Below, piece by piece: positions 35,090 to 46,562 of a stretch of 64,000 nucleotides of DNA. The stretch lies in assembly GCF_902806685.2 (NCBI RefSeq), contig NC_048543.1:6552106-6616105 (forward strand). The letters run 5' to 3'. A program made the position numbers and the translations under genes. Source of the DNA: Maniola hyperantus. Taxonomy: Eukaryota; Arthropoda; Insecta; Lepidoptera; Nymphalidae. Below the pieces are notes generated by a model, which did not search any database, was not told where the DNA came from, and was given only the letters and a program-made list of their open reading frames with translations. Every line of letters starts with the position of its first letter. The first letter of the stretch is position 1.

Positions 35090-35338
35090 AATGTTTGTTA
35101 TTACACTGATCACGAGCAATTTAGAATTTGAGGAGTTCCGTTCTCCAACTCAGAAGATATTCATCAAATTGTTAGCAAATTGAAATGGGACCACCTCTGA
35201 AGTAGGTATGTCCTACAAAACCAAAAAAGAATCATCAAAATCGGTTCATAGTTGACGGAGTATAATCACGTATCAAACATACAAAAAAATATACAGTCGA
35301 ATTGATAACCTCCTCCTTTTTTTGAAGTCGGTTAAAAA
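35090..35338 (+). mobile_element. GAAGTCGG-type repeat, 3' part
   Basis: Contains AATCATCAAAATCGGTTCAT and ends CCTCCTCCTTTTTTTGAAGT CGGTTAAAAA, a terminus also present at 5125-5165. It shares the GAAGTCGGTT end with the neighbouring MITE, so the two may be related. Confidence 0.5.
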
Positions 35339-36038
35339 AAGAGAGAGAGCCCGGGAGGGCCAAAGTTTCGTTATTTTATTAAAAGTAAAAGTTTAAAAGC
35401 GGAAAGTTTCTATGCGTATTGCCCCAACACGGGGAGGAACGATCAGCGACTATGAATTTTGGATCATTGTGGCTTTGGGAGGTAACAGAAAATAATATAA
35501 TAAGTACTATAATATCAAGTAAAAGTAAAGTATCAGGTAAGTAAGTCAAGTAGGTAAACTTTTACAAGTGCTTTTGAATCCTCAATTATAATGGTTCGGA
35601 ATGCCATTCCTACGGAGAAGAACCAAAAGTTGTAAATTTTCCAGACACAGTATCGTGGCTACCTACCCCTTGCCCTTAAAGAATTATTTATTGAAGTTTA
35701 AGGGTGTCTATACATACTTCTTCTGAGGAAAGAAAAAACCTGCATCGCTCCATCACCCCTCGCTTGAGGCTGGCAGCTTTTATTGCTCTCAAGATTACAT
35801 TCCTAAAGAACAAAGAGTTCCACATGTCAATATCAGTGCTCACCAGTCCGTAACGCAGCCAAATTAAACGTCTTTTCATTACGGAACTTCGCAAAACGTA
35901 AAAGAAAATGAATGGAATTTATTAAAATAATCGCTTGCTCGCGACTGATTGGTCCGACACGCACGCACACTTACGCATCGGCCGTGTATCCGACGTAACC
36001 ACAAGTAAAGTCTACTCGCCTTCATGAATTGCAAGAAC
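35339..36038. other. Unique spacer
   Basis: No gene recognised; a 68-codon minus frame at 35688-35894 has no motif. Confidence 0.3.
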
Positions 36039-36443
36039 TGTACATTATACAACATTATAGGATTGTTCGCGAGGAAGAGGGTCCGGTTTATTACCAGGAC
36101 CTCGTTGCTTCGGCGGAAAACTTCGGCAAGCTACGGGAGTTCGCGCATCACTGGCATAAGAGGCGGAACAGCTCGGACCGTGATCGTGGACCAGTGGGTG
36201 TTTGAGGAAGAATCCGGACCGCGGGGCACGCGGGGATCTGCGTGTTGTATACGTCTGCCCCAGAAAGGGGAGAAAGACCAATTGGGACAAGGACAGGAAA
36301 GAAAGAATTTGTAGGGAGTCAAGAAGGCGCCCCGGGAAAGAGCCACCGAGCAAGTACCGAACCGGCGCGGCGCCCTCCCGTGTTTCGGCCCATATAACCG
36401 CGAGGTTGGTGGGGCCATGGGAGGTGGTGGGTTGTACATTATA
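36039..36443. mobile_element. GC-rich insertion flanked by 11-bp direct repeats
   Basis: TGTACATTATA occurs at 36039-36049 and 36433-36443 and brackets about 383 bp of much higher GC content with several overlapping open frames on both strands, none like a known protein. The duplication length fits target-primed insertion. It ends GGTGGTGGGT without poly(A). Identity unknown; a 3' scrap of a GC-rich LINE is one option. Confidence 0.6.
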
Positions 36444-36585
36444 ACATTTTATGTTAGCAAATTTTAATTAATATGAACAGTTTGAAGAGCTTAGCAGTAA
36501 TTATTATGTATGGCGAGAAGTAACACGCCGTAAACTTCAAGTAGAAGAAAATTCATTGAAAAATTAACTGCCAAATTTTTTACTA

Positions 36586-36803
36586 CTAGATGATGCCCGC
36601 GACTTCGTCCGCGTGGATTTAAGTTTCCTGAATCCCGTGGGAACTCTTTGATTTTCCGGGATAAAAAGCCTATGTTTTCCCATTCCCCGGGATGTGCAGT
36701 AGCTCTGTACCAAATTTCATCCAAATCTGTTCAAATGTTGGCCGTGAAAAGCTAGCAGACAGATAGACAAACACACTTTCGCATTTATAATATTAAGTAT
36801 GGA
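36586..36803 (-). mobile_element. Helitron-like type B, full length
   Basis: On the minus strand it runs from TCCATACTTAATATTATAAA to GCGGACGAAGTCGCGGGCAT then CATCTAG, flanked by A on the 5' side and T on the 3' side. TC..CTAG between A and T is the Helitron signature. No coding capacity. Confidence 0.75.
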
Positions 36804-39086
36804 TCAGGTAGGTATATATTGATTTAATAGATTAATTTAGAATATGACAAAAAATATCTGACAGTCTATTATCAGATGTAGTATATTTTTAAAAGCTTTT
36901 ATTTAACTTCTAAGGTATTAATTATTTTGTTTGTTTAGGTCAAATCTTGCAAGCCTCAGATTCAGAAGCACTTCCTCTTATTCTAGAGAGTTGAATTATT
37001 ACATGTTTAGATTAAGTTTCAATGACAAGGCATTTTTATGGTAAACATGACCTGAGTTGTCATCCAAGATTAGCTCCATATAAAGGAACTCTTCAACGGT
37101 CAGTAGCACATACACGAAATTAAAAGCTTGTTTCTAAATTTTTTTACTAAGTATTAATTTATTTGATAAGGAAAGTTACTTGGGCAAAAAATTGCATAAA
37201 ATAAAATACCTTATTACGTTATTTATAACCCTTACCCCTTCTCGGTGTGTTATGAAGTTGTGTTTGCTAAGGCAAAGTTTAATATCCTGTACGGCTGCTT
37301 CCGCCCGCAAACATTTTCTTTACAAAGACCGATATTAAATGTTTACATTTATAAGGTCTATGAGCACAACAGTCAACACTGATTTCTGTGACTGCAGGTT
37401 TCATGTACCTACGCATGTGCGCAAGTTTTATAAAATCATGTGTGCCTAAGTAATTAGTATTTTTTGATCGGTTGATTTTTTGGCACGGAATCTGCACGCT
37501 GCGTCACTACTAAGAGAGGTAAAGCTCTGAACTCTTTATCTGATCTTATTAAAGCCAGCACGGCACCCAATTCCGATCACGTAGACAATTATTCGAGTAA
37601 AGTGTGCGGGCTTGAATCACTAACCTCAGTGAACGGCCAACTTTTACAATAAATCCATCCTGACCTCGACAGTTACTCAGTCCACTGATAAAAGCTTTAA
37701 TCAGGAGTTAGGTACCTGCGAGGCGAAACTCATTTTATTCTATTAATCTCTATTCATAAAGTTTCTGTGGTTGTAGTTACGTATCTCCGTACTAAAATCG
37801 AATCTATGGATGAAATTAACACAAAACAAATTAAATATTCTACGAATCATGAAATAAAAATAGGGCAAACAAATACCATGCAAAAAGACACAAACAGCAA
37901 TAGTATTACACAGTTTTTAGAAAAACATAATTTATTTATAAAAATATGTCGTATCTACTAATATACATGGATACAGGCACAGCGAACATTGACATGTAAT
38001 CGGATACCGAAACCTACCTAGGTATAGCACGTTACAAGAGATGAAGCAATCAAAGTCGATAATAATAAAAATTAAAAATACTTACGCAACGTAGCTAATG
38101 TGCAAGTGATATACCTACTTAGAACCCGACACTTAACAAATTAAATATCAAAAATCATTCAAACAAAAAAGATAACAGAGTATCAAAAATTAAGAAGTTC
38201 ATATCAATGGCTATAACATTTATTTTGTTCATCACAATCATATCCCCGGCGAGTGCGGTACACTGTACATTATAACATAACAAAATTCCACAACTATCAG
38301 TCTGTGTACTTTGACTCCATCTCCGAACTACAATTGATTCGTGATGAATAGACTATGATCGTCTACTATAATATGTCACCTTATTGGGAAGGAATCACTA
38401 CCGTTTATAAATTCAATAATTACTTAGAAAAAACCTGCGAAAGATTCCAGGAACCAACAAAATTTAATTTGATTTTACAACAGCTACACTTCGAGAACAA
38501 TGAACTCGACTCACGAGTACTATAATCAGCTATTACTGAATCAGAAGTTCGACGTCCGCAATAGACACCGGCGGGACTTGAGAGATAGGTTACGTCGACG
38601 TAGGATGAGCGATTCGCAGAACCAGGGTCCCGTTGGCACCCTTCGGGTACGGAACCCTAAACAGGAGCATCATCTACATCTACGTAGCTCATTGATACTC
38701 TTACGTATACTTACCATAATTAAGTATAGCTTCAGATCGCGCCCACCGCCACCACCGGCCACGTGAGCACATGAACAGATTCCCGTGAGGCTGTTGTAGC
38801 AAATGGACCGTTTGCGCTTAGCTTAAAATATATCCTTGCACGTGACTTCGCGTGGCAAGTAAACTTTGCATTAACGTAATATTGGATTTTAAACGTGTCT
38901 ACCTACCTGCAAACAGTAAAAGTAGTTCACTTTGGTAAAACTAATAAGGATGGGTGTAGGTATGTCGTTCGTAGCTCATTTATTGCAGCTGACGCTTTCG
39001 ATCTCTGAATGACAAAGACCTTAAAACGCATTGAGGTATATACTAAGCACGCAGTTTGACGTTTGACGTTGCTGATGATATTGTTG
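36804..39086. other. Long spacer with one CCGGCCAAG-type scrap
   Basis: 38624-38661 (GGGTCCCGTTGGCACCC, GGGTACGGAACCC) is a 3' end of the CCGGCCAAG-type family. An 88-codon frame at 38500-38766 with an Arg-rich middle ends inside this repeat; I cannot support it as a gene. Confidence 0.35.
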
Positions 39087-39180
39087 TCCTTTTAACGCCC
39101 ACTACTGGGCACGGGTTTCCTCTCAAAATGAGAGAGTTTTGGCCATAGGCCCATAGACTACCTAGGCTAAGTACAGGTGG
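39087..39180 (-). mobile_element. SINE-1 3' fragment
   Basis: TTAACGCCCACTACTGGGC to TTTTGGCCATAGGCC; short and decayed. Confidence 0.55.
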
Positions 39181-39567
39181 CAAGCTGATTTTGTTAGGTA
39201 CGTAGTTGTAAACATCCCTATTATAATAATCTTCCATAGCGCGAGTAGGTAATAGCGTCCACAAGTTCGTACAAGGAAGGCTATATCGGCGACATTCCAT
39301 TTTTGAAATAAGTTTCATAGAGAGAGCCTTGTCGTTGTCCGTCGCGCATTGTTTACGAACAAAGCGAAATCTCGTTCGCTCCCGATTCGAATTCGAACGC
39401 AGATCGAGTCCGCCATTCGCCTCCAACTTATCCGTCTTTGTTCGACAACTATTGATGCTTGATGAAACTTTCTGCGTCTACGTGTTCTTACAATATTATT
39501 TCATCCATTTGTCGAAGGAAACAAGCTTTTGTCACACGAGGTGCTTTTGTGCTATTTTATACCTAAC
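39181..39567. other. Unique spacer
   Basis: No gene or repeat family recognised. Confidence 0.3.
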
Positions 39568-39712
39568 TAGCTGATGCCCGCGACTTCGTCCGCGTGGATT
39601 TAGGTGTTTAAAAATCCCGTGAGAACTTTTTGATTTTCCGGGATAAAAAGTAACCTATGTCTTTCCCCGGGATGTAAGCTATCGCTGTACCAAATTTCGT
39701 CAAAATAAATTT
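39568..39712 (-). mobile_element. Helitron-like type B, 3' two thirds
   Basis: ACTAGCTGATGCCCGCGACT, TTTTTGATTTTCCGGGATAA and CCCCGGGATGTAAGCTATC; it breaks off after CAAATTTCGTC. Confidence 0.7.
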
Positions 39713-40870
39713 TTGCTGTAGCAATCATTCAAAATGCGCTTTCAGGAGAAAACACTTTTGAGAGCAGATGAGAGACGTGAGTCAATTTGCATGCCATGAT
39801 GAACGGATTATAGCTGGCAGTGAGTAGGTACGCCTTTGGTAAGCTGCAGGTGGGAATAGGTATCATTATAAGTAGTGCAATTGACGTTAAATTAAATAGA
39901 TTAAAAGTAACAAACATTTTGAAGTAAAAGTTTTTTTAATGTAGGTAGGTACTAAATAGGATTCAAACTTACGCATGAAGACAAAATGTATACTTAGGTC
40001 TAAACACTACTACCCTTTTTCGGGGGTTCAAGATAAGATTCGGGGTAAGAAGATAACAATAATCAACAGCTTGAAAAAATATTCAGCTCACTAGCAGCTC
40101 AAAAAGCGCACTTTAGTTGCTTTTAAAAGCAGTGAGCATAAATCAATTTGACTGTAAGTGAAAAAGACTATTATCGTCAATTATTGTTTATTGTTATTTT
40201 TTTAAATAAGTAGTCCTATCTCGAGGCTGGCAAGGGTCGGCCTAGGCGGCTACGGGGTGGTTGATGGAAAGAATTCAACCGGTCTCTTTATCGTTAGTTC
40301 AAATTATTAATTTCGGATTAACCTGGTGCATGACGTACTAGCCTCGGGTCTCCAAATCTTGCAAAATTCTCTTTGGCCAAATCCCAAATCAGGCTAAAAA
40401 AATATATAGAGTAAGAGTAGAAGTTTGAGGGCGCCAAAAAATTAAAGAGTGAAAAAGTTGTACTTAGTATTAGTACCTACTTAGAGAGTGAAAATTTTAA
40501 AATTAAATTAACATGTTAAGTAGGTAACTACTACTACCTACTATATCTACTTCTTATGTCTTGTTTATTTATAATACCCTTGTCTCAAGTCTGAGACTCT
40601 AAAAGTAACCTAAGTACTTTAAACTGAAAAATACAAGTGAAACTGCGTAGATTTGTTCCATTTTATTTATCGACTTGGCAAGCGACTTTATCTCATGTGA
40701 CTGAAACAGAAAATGGAGCAGCTCTTATCCGGATTTTAATCGCGTAGAAAATACCTACGATTTACCCAACTACGGGAAGGAATGTTGCGTCTGCAGTCGT
40801 CTTTTATAGCCACGTTAGAGGAGCTACGTACACAAGCAATCATCATCTGTACCTCCTCCCTCCCTCCGCA
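39713..40870. other. Unique AT-rich spacer
   Basis: No gene or repeat family recognised. Confidence 0.3.
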
Positions 40871-41176
40871 CCTCCCTAGCGCAGTGGTGAGCGTTGTAGT
40901 GTTATCAGTGGGAGGTCCAGGGTTCCCATCCCGGCAGGGGAAATTTGGAATTTTATAATTTCTTAATTTCCTCTGGTCTGGTCTGGTGGGAGGCTTCAAC
41001 CGTGGCTAGTTACCATCCTACTGGAAAAGCCGTGCCACCAAGCGATTTAGTGTTCCTGTACAATGCCGTGATGAAACCAAACGGGTATGGGTTTAAACTG
41101 TCCTTCCAGGTTAGCCCGCTTACCACCAGAATTGAGATTGCAGTCTAATTTGTAGCTGAATAAAAAGAAATGAAAA
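40871..41176 (+). mobile_element. SINE-2, near full length
   Basis: The tRNA-like head (TAGCGCAGTGGTGAGCG, GGTCCAGGGTTCCCATCCC) precedes GGTGGGAGGCTTCAACCGTG and a tail of TAGCTGAATAAAAAG. The head has the A-box and B-box layout of an RNA polymerase III promoter. Confidence 0.78.
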
Positions 41177-42287
41177 ATTCCAATGAAATGGAAGAAATGG
41201 AAAAAGTCCATTTCCGAACCAATACTAATTACATCATTTATATATTGTTCCTGAAGACATAAACTCGTAGAACAACGCCCGCGCCTGCAAAGTGCAAACG
41301 CGCCCGTTTCGTAGAAAGCCGCTACGAGCTAGCTAAACACGCGTTGTGTGCTTTTAACGCGTGCAAGCCCAATGTACCGATACTAGCTCTTAGTGTATAC
41401 TAAGGTCCAATTTTACTAGTCGTGTAAAACAGCATTTCCTTTGTTTAAGGACAAAAATATTCCATAGTTAAAACTCTACCGACCCTGCCGCCACTGGTAC
41501 GCACTAATGAAGGAGCTACTCTATTTCCACCCTTGTATTACATGTGTGCTATTTGTTTCTGTATATTTTAATTTATACACTCAAAAAATGAATTTAGAGT
41601 GAAAATAAATCATACAAAAAAAAGCCTAATACTTACTTAAGTAGGTACTATTTATTGGGTATGCCTATAATATATGTACATCTTTATTGCTTGGATTTTT
41701 ATCCAAATAAACACTAATTCAAAGACCAAAGTACAATGTAACGAATAATTGTATATATTGTATTAGATAACCACGTTACACGTAAATAAAACATTTCTAG
41801 TGAACATTCTTTTCACGGTCGAAAGCGTACCACTTTCTCGTTAAGACAGGTACCTACCTACTACCAAATATTTACTTTTATTTAATTAATGTTAATTTCA
41901 TGTTACTTATATTTTAAGCTGTTTTAACATTCATTATTACATAAAGAGATGCGTAAACTTGCGTACGTAATCTATTATTAAGTTTACCCAATAATATAAG
42001 TATAACGTACCTACTTACTAGAGTTTACCTAAAAATAAAAATTATGAGATACTGGACATTACATAGTATTACGCAGTGCCTAAATATTTTGTGTATTTAA
42101 TATAGCAATACATTTTTATTATTATTTTATTTTATTTTATTTTCATAACAAATAAAATTAAAAGACTTGGATTTTTAAGTAGTGTTATTCAACTAAAAGT
42201 TTTATTTAACAAACGCAACGCAACGAAGAAACCTATTTTACTATAAATCACTAATCTAAAACTCTTACTCACTTTAGATTCTGGAGA
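41177..42287. other. Unique AT-rich spacer
   Basis: Ends in a TTTTA-type simple repeat at 42119-42144. No gene recognised. Confidence 0.3.
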
Positions 42288-42386
42288 ATGACATAGGCTA
42301 CTTTTCCACTATCCCGGAAAATCGAAGAATTCCCACGGGATTTTAAAAACGAAAGTCACGCGGACGAACTCACGAGCAGCAGCTAG
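42288..42386 (+). mobile_element. Helitron-like type B, 3' fragment
   Basis: ACATAGGCTACTTTTCCAC to CACGCGGACGAACTCACGAG then CAGCTAG|T. Confidence 0.6.
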
Positions 42387-43426
42387 TATTGTAATAAAAA
42401 AATCTAATTGTTATCCAAAAAAATTTGATGGTGCCATGTAAACCCTGCCGAAAGTTCAAGCGCTAATGAACCGCGCGATGAACATCGTAGTAAAGACTTG
42501 GGAGTGATCTTGGGGTAGATTTTTTTGAGCGCACCTTCTTCGCTTGTTCATTAGCGTAATTAACTTACGCCGTACTCTTCCACAATTCGTTTCGGTACCC
42601 CTCGTTATTAAATTGCTCTTTTTACTCTCAAACATTCAGTAAAATTTATATTCTGACAAAGCTCTATACCTATTAATTCGACGTTTCAGTCTACGAATAC
42701 TTATTTAACTGTAATGTATGATCTGGGTTACCTTAGTAAGTAGGTATTAAATTTCCTTATAAAAATAGTACTTAATTAAAAAAAAACAAAAATCCGACCG
42801 ATAAATATCAAAAAGTACCTATAAAACAAGACGTAAACTAAAGTAGCTCATTATTACCAAATTGTCTTGAAATCTTAATCGACAAAATGCAGCAATCTTA
42901 CTCGAATATTCTTGCGGCTTAGTATACTTACATTTTTCGCTTATAAACTACTAAGTATGTGATTATTATTATAAGTTAGGTCACTGTACGCGTACCTACT
43001 TCCAGTCCATAGCTTAAGTACTAGAAATACATAATCAAATAATAATTTATTACTTTTTTATTTTATAGGTCATCGATGGTAAACTATAAATATTTGTATG
43101 ACTGCAAAAATACCTAAGTAGGTATCTAAAGTTAACTGTAGGTACATACATCTACCAAAGAAGTAAATAATAAGTATTCTTCCCTGCGTAAAACCACAAA
43201 AATCGGAGTGTTTCACTCAGATTTTTACATAGACATAGACATACAAAAGAAGCTTGATTTTACGTACAAGTAGCTTTAGTGTCTAGATTGAAAAATGAGA
43301 GGATAGCTTTTTGTGACAGCTTTCAAGTTTTTATGCCTTGCTGAAGCTTAAAACAAAACCCGTTTTAGCGCCTCATTTGTTTGAATGAAGCGAGGAAATA
43401 ATTTAAAATGGAGATCCAATGCTGTA
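42387..43426. other. Unique AT-rich spacer
   Basis: No gene or repeat family recognised. Confidence 0.3.
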
Positions 43427-43605
43427 TCTATATAAAATGAAAAGCTGACTGACTGATCTATCAACGCATTTTGGCATGTAGATAGCTGTTGCGACGTAGA
43501 CATCCGCTAAGAAAAGATTTTTGAAAATTCAAGCCCTACAGGGGGAAAATACTAGCGATTGAAATTTGTGTATTCCATGCGGTCGAAGTCGCCGGCATAA
43601 GCTAG
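43427..43605 (+). mobile_element. Helitron-like type A, full length (reference copy)
   Basis: Begins TCTATATAAAATGAAAAGC, has CTGACTGACTGATCTATCAA, and ends with a terminal stem (GCGGTCGAAGTCGCC) and CATAAGCTAG. It is flanked by A (43426) and T (43606). The TC start, small 3' hairpin about 10 nt before CTAG and insertion between A and T are the Helitron hallmarks. At 179 bp and non-coding, it must rely on a partner elsewhere. Confidence 0.7.
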
Positions 43606-43629
43606 TTTTATATATAAGTATCTAACATC

Positions 43630-43820
43630 TCTTTATATAAAAATTAATCGCTAAATGGGTTGCTGATCGCAAATCTCAAGAACAGCTGAACTGATTTCGC
43701 TAATTCTTTTTTCATAATATTCCTTGAAGTACGAGGATGGTTCTTACGAAGAGATTTTTTTTAAAAAATCCTGAAAAAGAATCGACTGTTTGGCGGTACG
43801 AAGTTCGCCAGGGCAGCTAG
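43630..43820 (+). mobile_element. Helitron-like type C
   Basis: TCTTTATATAAAAATTAATCGC, GTTGCTGATCGCAAATCTCA, GGCGGTACGAAGTTCGCC hairpin and GCAGCTAG|T. A second copy is at 53770-53957. Confidence 0.65.
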
Positions 43821-43919
43821 TTTACAATATTATTGGGATAGGCCATAGCGAGACCAATAATAATTAATCTATGGGATAGGTTTAAACAGGTAGGTATTAT
43901 TTTAATGTTACCTACCTGC

Positions 43920-44016
43920 TATCTCGCACCAAATTTCAAAAGATCGTTTTAACGTTCAAGGTTGAACGTATGGTAGTAAAGCTAGCAGACAGACACACTT
44001 TCACATTTATAATATT
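43920..44016 (-). mobile_element. Helitron-like type B, 5' fragment
   Basis: CACCAAATTTCAAAAGATCG then GTAAAGCTAGCAGACAG and CACATTTATAATATTAATAC. Confidence 0.5.
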
Positions 44017-44131
44017 AATACCAATGGAATATTAAGGGAATATTATCCATTACGGATGTCCCGTGTGTGATAAGTTCTTATTATTGTTTAGAATATTGTT
44101 CCTCTACTATAAGTATATTATGTAGATTGTT

Positions 44132-44281
44132 CGCGATAGGTTGCGATGGCAATCGGGGTAGGGACGCCCAGCACCCGCGCACAGCCCCTGCGCTAACCCG
44201 GTGCGGGACAGCGCGGGTGACGTGCGGGTGTGAGGGGCGTCCCCCCGCCTCATACCTCGATTTCTATCTCGACCTGTCGTG
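44132..44281. mobile_element. GC-rich palindromic element, copy 4
   Basis: Starts CGCGATAGGTTGCGATGGC and ends ATCTCGACCTGTCG, with core CGCTAACCCGGTGCGGG. Confidence 0.78.
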
Positions 44282-44599
44282 TACCTTTCAGACCTAGCTA
44301 AGTAATAAGTAAGTACATAGCGAAAAGACGCTTTGCAACTATTTTATACAATTTGTAGGAGGTAGGTAGATTTTGTGTAAAGTAGTTCAGAGTGCAGTGC
44401 AATAATGCGAGGTCACGCATGCAAGCGGAAGGCGCGATCTCGGGCGCACTTCTCGCATGGAGAGCAGCTCCTTGGAGCGTGGAATGACCCCGACTAGACG
44501 TGCTTCTAAGCTCGCCCCGCCCGCATTTACGACTATTTACAAGAGATTTTTTTTAATTTTTTCGTACCGAAAAATCGTAACAATTGGAAAGAAAAAGCC
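44282..44599. other. Spacer with a GC-richer patch
   Basis: 44400-44525 is more GC-rich (GCATGCAAGCGGAAGGCGCG) and may be an old insertion. No gene recognised. Confidence 0.3.
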
Positions 44600-44815
44600 G
44601 TAATAGCCGTAATAATGGTTAAGACGTTGGCCTTCTTCCTATTCGGAAGGTCGAGGGTCCGATCCCAAGCACGCACCTGTATCTTTATGTACCTACGTTT
44701 TAAACAATTAAATATCACTTGTTTCAACGGTGAAGGAAAACATGCATGCCTGAGAGTTCTTCATAATGCTCTCAATGGTCCAGCGTGGTGGACTATAACA
44801 ACCAAAGCTTTTTTA
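44600..44815 (+). mobile_element. SINE-1, diverged copy
   Basis: Head with GGAAGGTCGAGGGTCCGATC, body CGGTGAAGGAAAACATGCAT, ending near CAGCGTGGTGGACTATAAC. Confidence 0.65.
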
Positions 44816-44859
44816 TTGCAAGATAGGCCTGCGCTTGACGACAGTTGTGCTTATAAAAG

Positions 44860-44960
44860 CAAGAGGTATGAGGTCTAGGTTGGAGCGCGCTTGCCTAGAA
44901 GATGCCTATTCAGTCTTGTTTTGAAGGTATTTAGGTTATACGTGGCAGGAAACACAGGCC
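44860..44960 (+). repeat. Unclassified dispersed repeat, partner of 57275-57330
   Basis: GGTCTAGGTTGGAGCGCGC and AGAAGATGCCTATTCAGTC, followed by GTTTTGAAGGTATTTAGG, have a diverged match in intron 7 of the RNF8-like gene. Confidence 0.45.
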
Positions 44961-45135
44961 TAGGATTGGCCCTAGTGCGGCCTAGCAGACTTCACACTGC
45001 ACCTTTGAACATTATGGAGAACTCTCAGGCATGCAGGTTTCCTCACAATGTTTTATTCACCGTTGAAGCAAGTGATATTTAATTGCTTAAAAATAATATA
45101 AACTCCGAAAAGTTAGAGGTACCTCGAACAAATCC
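44961..45135 (-). mobile_element. SINE-1, internal fragment
   Basis: AGCAGACTTCACACTGCACC to CTCCGAAAAGTTAGAGGTAC on the plus strand. It lies opposite in orientation to the copies at 44600 and 45204. Confidence 0.65.
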
Positions 45136-45203
45136 CGGACTACCTGACAAATCGATTTGATTATGGACATGGAACAAATTTATGACGTGTACAATAAAAA
45201 TGT

Positions 45204-45512
45204 AGCTGTGATAGCCTACTGGTTAGGACGTCCGCCTTCTAATCGGAGGTCGGGGGTTCGATCCCGGGCACCCACCTCTAACTTTTCGGAGTTATATGCG
45301 TTTTAATCAATTAAATATCACTTGCTTTAACGGTGAAGGAAAACATCGTGAGGAAACCTGCATGCCTGAGAGTTCTCCATATGGTTTTCAAAGGTGTGTG
45401 AAGTCTACCAATCCCCACATGGCCAGTGTGGTAGACTATGGCCAAAACCCTTCTCACTCTGAGAGGAGACCCGTGCTCTGTAGTGAGCCGGTTGATCGTG
45501 ATGATGATGATG
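45204..45512 (+). mobile_element. SINE-1, full length with 11-bp target duplication (reference copy)
   Basis: A tRNA-like head of GCTGTGATAGCCTACTGG (A box) and GGGGGTTCGATCCCGGGC (B box), then TAACTTTTCGGAGTTATATG, CGGTGAAGGAAAACATCGTG, and a (GATGAT)n tail. ACAATAAAAAT flanks it at 45191-45201 and 45513-45523. The head lacks a pairing acceptor stem, so it is not a tRNA gene. Confidence 0.9.
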
Positions 45513-45523
45513 ACAATAAAAAT

Positions 45524-45914
45524 AATAAAATTATCTAAATAAACGCCTAGTATGAAATATAGGTAGGTATACATTTCCAGTCCCTTAAATTTCTTTTAGC
45601 TTACCTGCAATTTATAAAACCCACATGTTCGCACGTTACTCTTCTTGAGAGATAGATATAGGAGAATCAATAGGTCTTAAATAAATAATCACAAACAAGG
45701 GTGGAAGGGCCTAAGTGCGGGACATTAACAAGGGTCCAGTCCAATTTTCGTCCTGTCTCCGTTGATATATTGAGGGCCGAAGTGAACCCACTACGGACTT
45801 CGCCGCTGACCGACGACACAACTCATTTAGCTTTTTCTCTGAATGCTGTTCGGACATATTATTGAAATACCTAAGTATAAAAAGATTTCTGTTTAGTAAC
45901 AATGTAGGTATAGC
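45524..45914. other. Unique spacer
   Basis: No gene recognised. 45695-45830 is moderately GC-rich and unassigned. Confidence 0.3.
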
Positions 45915-46069
45915 TCGCAACAGGTTGAAATGGCAATCGGGGAGGGAACGCCCCGCACACCCACACATCCCCGCGCTAACCCGGTGCGGGCGAGCGCAGG
46001 TGACGTAGGTGTGGGCGGTGCATCCCCCTCCCCCGCCTCATACCCCGATTGCAATCTCAACCTGTCGCG
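45915..46069. mobile_element. GC-rich palindromic element, copy 5 (reference copy)
   Basis: The outer ends pair inverted: CGCAACAGGTTGAAATGGCA with TTGCAATCTCAACCTGTCGCG. Inside, AATCGGGGAGGG faces CCCGATT, and CCGCGCTAACCCGGTGCGGG forms a central stem. Far more GC-rich than its flanks, and the open frames on both strands reflect composition. It behaves like a small inverted-repeat transposon; I know no name for it. Confidence 0.85.
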
Positions 46070-46113
46070 GACTAATAGGTTCATACTAAAGAAGGATGTT
46101 CTGATAGGGTAAG

Positions 46114-46390
46114 ATACCTATCTCATCATGATCAACCCATCGCCGGCTCTCGACGCTCCACGGGTCTCCTCTCAGAGAGAAGGGTTTTGGCCATAGTCTA
46201 CCACGCTGGCCATGTTCATTTACACACCTTTGAGAACATTATGGAGAACTCTCAGGCATGCAGCTTTCCTCACGATGTTTTCCTTCACCGTTAAAGCAAG
46301 TGATATTTAATTACTTAAAACGCACATAACTCCGAAATGTTAGAGTTGTGTGCCCGGGATCGAACCACTAGGCTATCACAGCTATAATAC
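46114..46390 (-). mobile_element. SINE-1, nearly full length
   Basis: CATCATGATCAACCCATCG to GTGTGCCCGGGATCGAACC and CTAGGCTATCACAGCT; part of the head is deleted. Confidence 0.78.
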
Positions 46391-46481
46391 TTAAAAATAA
46401 AATACATAATATATTTAAGGGGTAAAATTTGTAAGTTTGGAAGTTGGACTTACGCGTACAATAATATTATATTAAGTATTA

Positions 46482-46516
46482 TGTATCGCGGACGAAGTTG
46501 CGGGCAAAAGCTAGTC
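46482..46516 (+). mobile_element. Helitron-like 3' terminus only
   Basis: CGCGGACGAAGTTGCGGGC then AAAAGCTAG|T: hairpin and CTAG end, with the body lost. Confidence 0.5.
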
Positions 46517-46562
46517 TACCTACTATAAACTTAATAAGCTCCTACCCCGTTCCTATCCAGTT

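Noticed and set aside
36045..36439. Several overlapping 80-102-codon frames on both strands
   Set aside because: GC-rich sequence has few stops in any frame; none resembles a protein family.
38500..38766. 88-codon frame with Arg-rich middle as a first exon
   Set aside because: It runs into a CCGGCCAAG-type repeat and ends in poly-Pro codons; no homologue comes to mind and no convincing donor was found.
45204..45275. tRNA gene
   Set aside because: A and B boxes are present but there is no acceptor-stem pairing, and the same head is followed by SINE body in other copies.
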